Part shown: positions 62,497-64,000 of the stretch, piece after piece
How positions within the stretch are numbered: the stretch's first letter is position 1
Layout: each line of letters starts with the position of its first letter
From: Microbacteriaceae bacterium
GTDB lineage: Bacteria; Actinomycetota; Actinomycetes; Actinomycetales; Microbacteriaceae
DNA length: 64,000 bases
Direction of reading: 5' to 3'
Assembly (NCBI GenBank): GCA_025464975.1
Contig: JAODMT010000009.1
Coordinates: forward strand, 62,001 to 126,000
Position numbers and translations under genes: made by a program
The notes under the pieces: model-generated
What the model was told of the DNA's origin: nothing
Seen by the model: only the letters and a program-made list of their open reading frames with translations
Databases searched by the model: none

Positions 62497-62778
62497 TTAG
62501 GAGCGCACGAGGCGTGCGATCGCGGCGAATGCCTCGCCGATCTTTTCCTCGGCGACCGCCCCGCCTTCCGCGGCAGCTTCGGCGACGCAATGGCTCAAGT
62601 GGTCTTCAAGCAGAGACAAAGCAACGGTTTCAAGTGCCTTGGTCGCGGCGGACACCTGGGTGAGCACGTCGATGCAGTACGCGTCCTCTTCGACCATTCG
62701 CTGGATGCCGCGCACCTGCCCTTCGGCGCGGCGCAGCCTCTTGACGAGGTCTACCTTGTTGTCGATGTAGCCGATCAC
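62497..62778 (-). CDS. csoR: CsoR-family copper-sensing repressor
   Basis: 93 aa from GTG 62778 (TAAGGAG, spacing 6). Four-helix DUF156 protein with Cu ligands Cys (EDAYCIDVLTQ), His and Cys (LLEDHLSHCVAEA), the C-H-C set of CsoR. When Cu(I)-bound it leaves the operator at 62791-62813 and releases the copZ-copA-DUF6153 operon behind it. A longer frame to 62844 would run through the operator and is rejected. Confidence 0.92.
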   Translation of the reverse strand: MIGYIDNKVDLVKRLRRAEGQVRGIQRMVEEDAYCIDVLTQVSAATKALETVALSLLEDHLSHCVAEAAAEGGAVAEEKIGEAFAAIARLVRS

Positions 62779-62790
62779 GGCGCTCCTTAG

Positions 62791-62813
62791 TTGATACCCT
62801 CCGGGGGTATCAA
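62791..62813. promoter_or_regulatory. CsoR operator
   Basis: TTGATACCC-TCCGG-GGGTATCAA, perfect 9-bp arms, G/C-tract centre as in known CsoR sites, 12 bp in front of the csoR start. Confidence 0.87.
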
Positions 62814-62913
62814 GTCTACGCGCCTTTCGCGGGAGCCTGACCACACGGCCTCCGACCGCGCCGGGAACGTGCTGGGAAAACGACGAGTGGGCCGGTCGGC
62901 TTTACCCAATCGT

Positions 62914-62927
62914 TATAATCTTATAAT
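62914..62927 (+). promoter_or_regulatory. Tandem TATAAT boxes upstream of the M23 gene
   Basis: TATAAT occurs at 62914-62919 and again at 62922-62927, rare in this GC-rich DNA. Possible -10 elements of alternative starts for the peptidase gene, 128-140 bp upstream of its ATG. No clear -35 at 17 bp. Confidence 0.35.
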
Positions 62928-63054
62928 CGTACTATTCAGCAACCCAGCAACGCCCCGATCGCCCCGTCGCGCGCCATCCCTTGAACCTGCAGCCCTGGCC
63001 CGCGTACCGCAGTTCGCACGCTGCCGAACGACGAATCGCCGAGTTTGAATACCC

Positions 63055-63879
63055 ATGACACTTACACCGCCCGCGCGTGGCCGCACTCTCCTTGAGCAGC
63101 CGGCGCCGCAGGTCCCATCCCGGAGCGAGCTTCGCACCGGCGGACTGAATAGCCACCCGCCGATGCGTCGGGGCCCATTTCGCAGCGCATTGTCGAACTT
63201 GACCGCAGCAGGCGCGTTCGTCGGTGCGGCAGCACTCATCGTTTCAACGTCATTACCCGCGAGCGCGTTCTACGATCGCGGCACTCCAGCTCACGGCGCC
63301 GAAAATGGGGCCGTTTCGGCGGTGCAGTCGTTCAGCGCACAAGATACGGTCAAAATTCCACCGGCCACCCGCGACACGTACTCGGTCACCCTCCCGCCTC
63401 CCCCGCCTCCGAAGGCCGTCCCTGCTCCGACCGGCGGGGTCGGGTTCGCGAACCCGGGCGGGGCCATCCGATGGCCATTCCCTACGCAGGTTCCGGTTTC
63501 GAGTGGGTTTGGTCCCCGGAGGGCCCCCTGCGCCGGCTGTTCCTCGTTCCACGACGGAACCGACTTCACTCCCGGCGCCGGAGCAACAATCCATGCGATC
63601 GCTGCCGGAGTCGTCAGCGCTGTGATCGCGGACCGTGGCGGCTACGGCACCCACGTGGTCATCACTCACATCATCAACGGCCAGAAGATTCAGAGCACCT
63701 ACGCGCACATGATCGCAGGCTCGCCCATGGTGGCGGTCGGACAGACGATTTCCGCCGGCCAGCCCCTTGGCCTGGTTGGAAGCACCGGGGCCTCGACAGG
63801 CGCGCACCTCCATCTCGGAATTACCGTGAACGGTGCCTTTGTGGATCCCTTCGCTTGGCTGCGAGCCAACGCGAGATAG
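63055..63879 (+). CDS. Secreted M23-family (LytM) metallopeptidase
   Basis: 274 aa from ATG 63055; ATG 63163 would also keep the signal. A signal-anchor SNLTAAGAFVGAAALIVSTS then LPASA-FYD, a Pro-rich linker (LPPPPPPKAVPAP) and the M23 domain: SSFHDGTDFTPG (zinc His and Asp), then YAHM and GAHLHLGI (HxH). The catalytic set is complete, so it should cut peptidoglycan cross-links. It is divergent from the copper cluster. Confidence 0.88.
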   Translation: MTLTPPARGRTLLEQPAPQVPSRSELRTGGLNSHPPMRRGPFRSALSNLTAAGAFVGAAALIVSTSLPASAFYDRGTPAHGAENGAVSAVQSFSAQDTVKIPPATRDTYSVTLPPPPPPKAVPAPTGGVGFANPGGAIRWPFPTQVPVSSGFGPRRAPCAGCSSFHDGTDFTPGAGATIHAIAAGVVSAVIADRGGYGTHVVITHIINGQKIQSTYAHMIAGSPMVAVGQTISAGQPLGLVGSTGASTGAHLHLGITVNGAFVDPFAWLRANAR

Positions 63880-64000
63880 GCCACATGGCAACCTCAACCG
63901 GATAATCCCAGTCGGAAAGCGCCGGCGTACGCGCGCTTGGCGGTTTCGATCCGGTGCTATATCTAGGACATCCCGGGATCGTTGCCTGACGTTCCGCAGG

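Overview
The window is high-GC bacterial DNA whose gene order and families point to an actinobacterium, most likely Microbacteriaceae. The evidence is a long one-way run argS-lysA-hom-thrC-thrB-rho-prfA-prmC, a sua5-wecA-like-atpI-like group reading toward the left edge (where atpB would be expected), DUF2993 and DUF6153 proteins, and frequent GTG/TTG starts. The genus cannot be fixed from sequence alone.

Layout. 1-18.1 kb is conserved chromosome, almost all on the minus strand with 1-4 nt overlaps: translation termination, Rho, aspartate-family amino acids, ArgRS and tRNA threonylcarbamoylation. A plus-strand trio (two HAD phosphatases and a helical-repeat protein, 2.7-4.6 kb), followed by a cluster of intergenic repeats, sits between prmC and sua5. 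At 18.13 kb a tRNA-Arg(CCG) gene marks the edge of an accessory region.

18.2-29.6 kb is the most unusual part. Immediately after the tRNA lie two back-to-back segments, each bounded by inverted, multi-repeat ends resembling an insertion sequence but with no transposase gene. One is 0.77 kb and carries a lipoprotein. The other is 10.2 kb and carries a defence-like cargo: an HTH reading frame, an sce7726/sce7725/RES three-gene operon with overlapping frames, a DUF6615-like PD-(D/E)XK protein with an unknown partner, an HNH endonuclease, a HEPN-motif protein, and several unknown or decayed genes. A truncated tyrosine recombinase lies just beyond the second end, so an integrated element at this tRNA appears to have been invaded later by transposable cassettes.

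29.6-50 kb is a mosaic of small metabolic genes, each next to its own regulator. It includes a GAF kinase/pseudo-receiver/LuxR protein ahead of an aldolase-HAD-DhaL-DhaK operon, two MarR/SDR pairs, a TetR/SDR pair, a TetR/hydrolase pair and a PadR/membrane-protein pair. Several pairs have clear palindromic operators. Gene fragments (GrpB, methyltransferase, SnoaL-like, a secreted protein) indicate repeated insertion and deletion.

50-58.5 kb is a LacI-controlled glycan locus: two GH130-like enzymes, an ABC sugar importer lacking its own ATPase, and a large secreted protein, with a perfect 18-bp operator. 58.6-62.8 kb is a CsoR-controlled copper cluster (CsoR, CopZ-like, CopA, DUF6153, DUF305), and the window ends with a secreted M23 peptidase.
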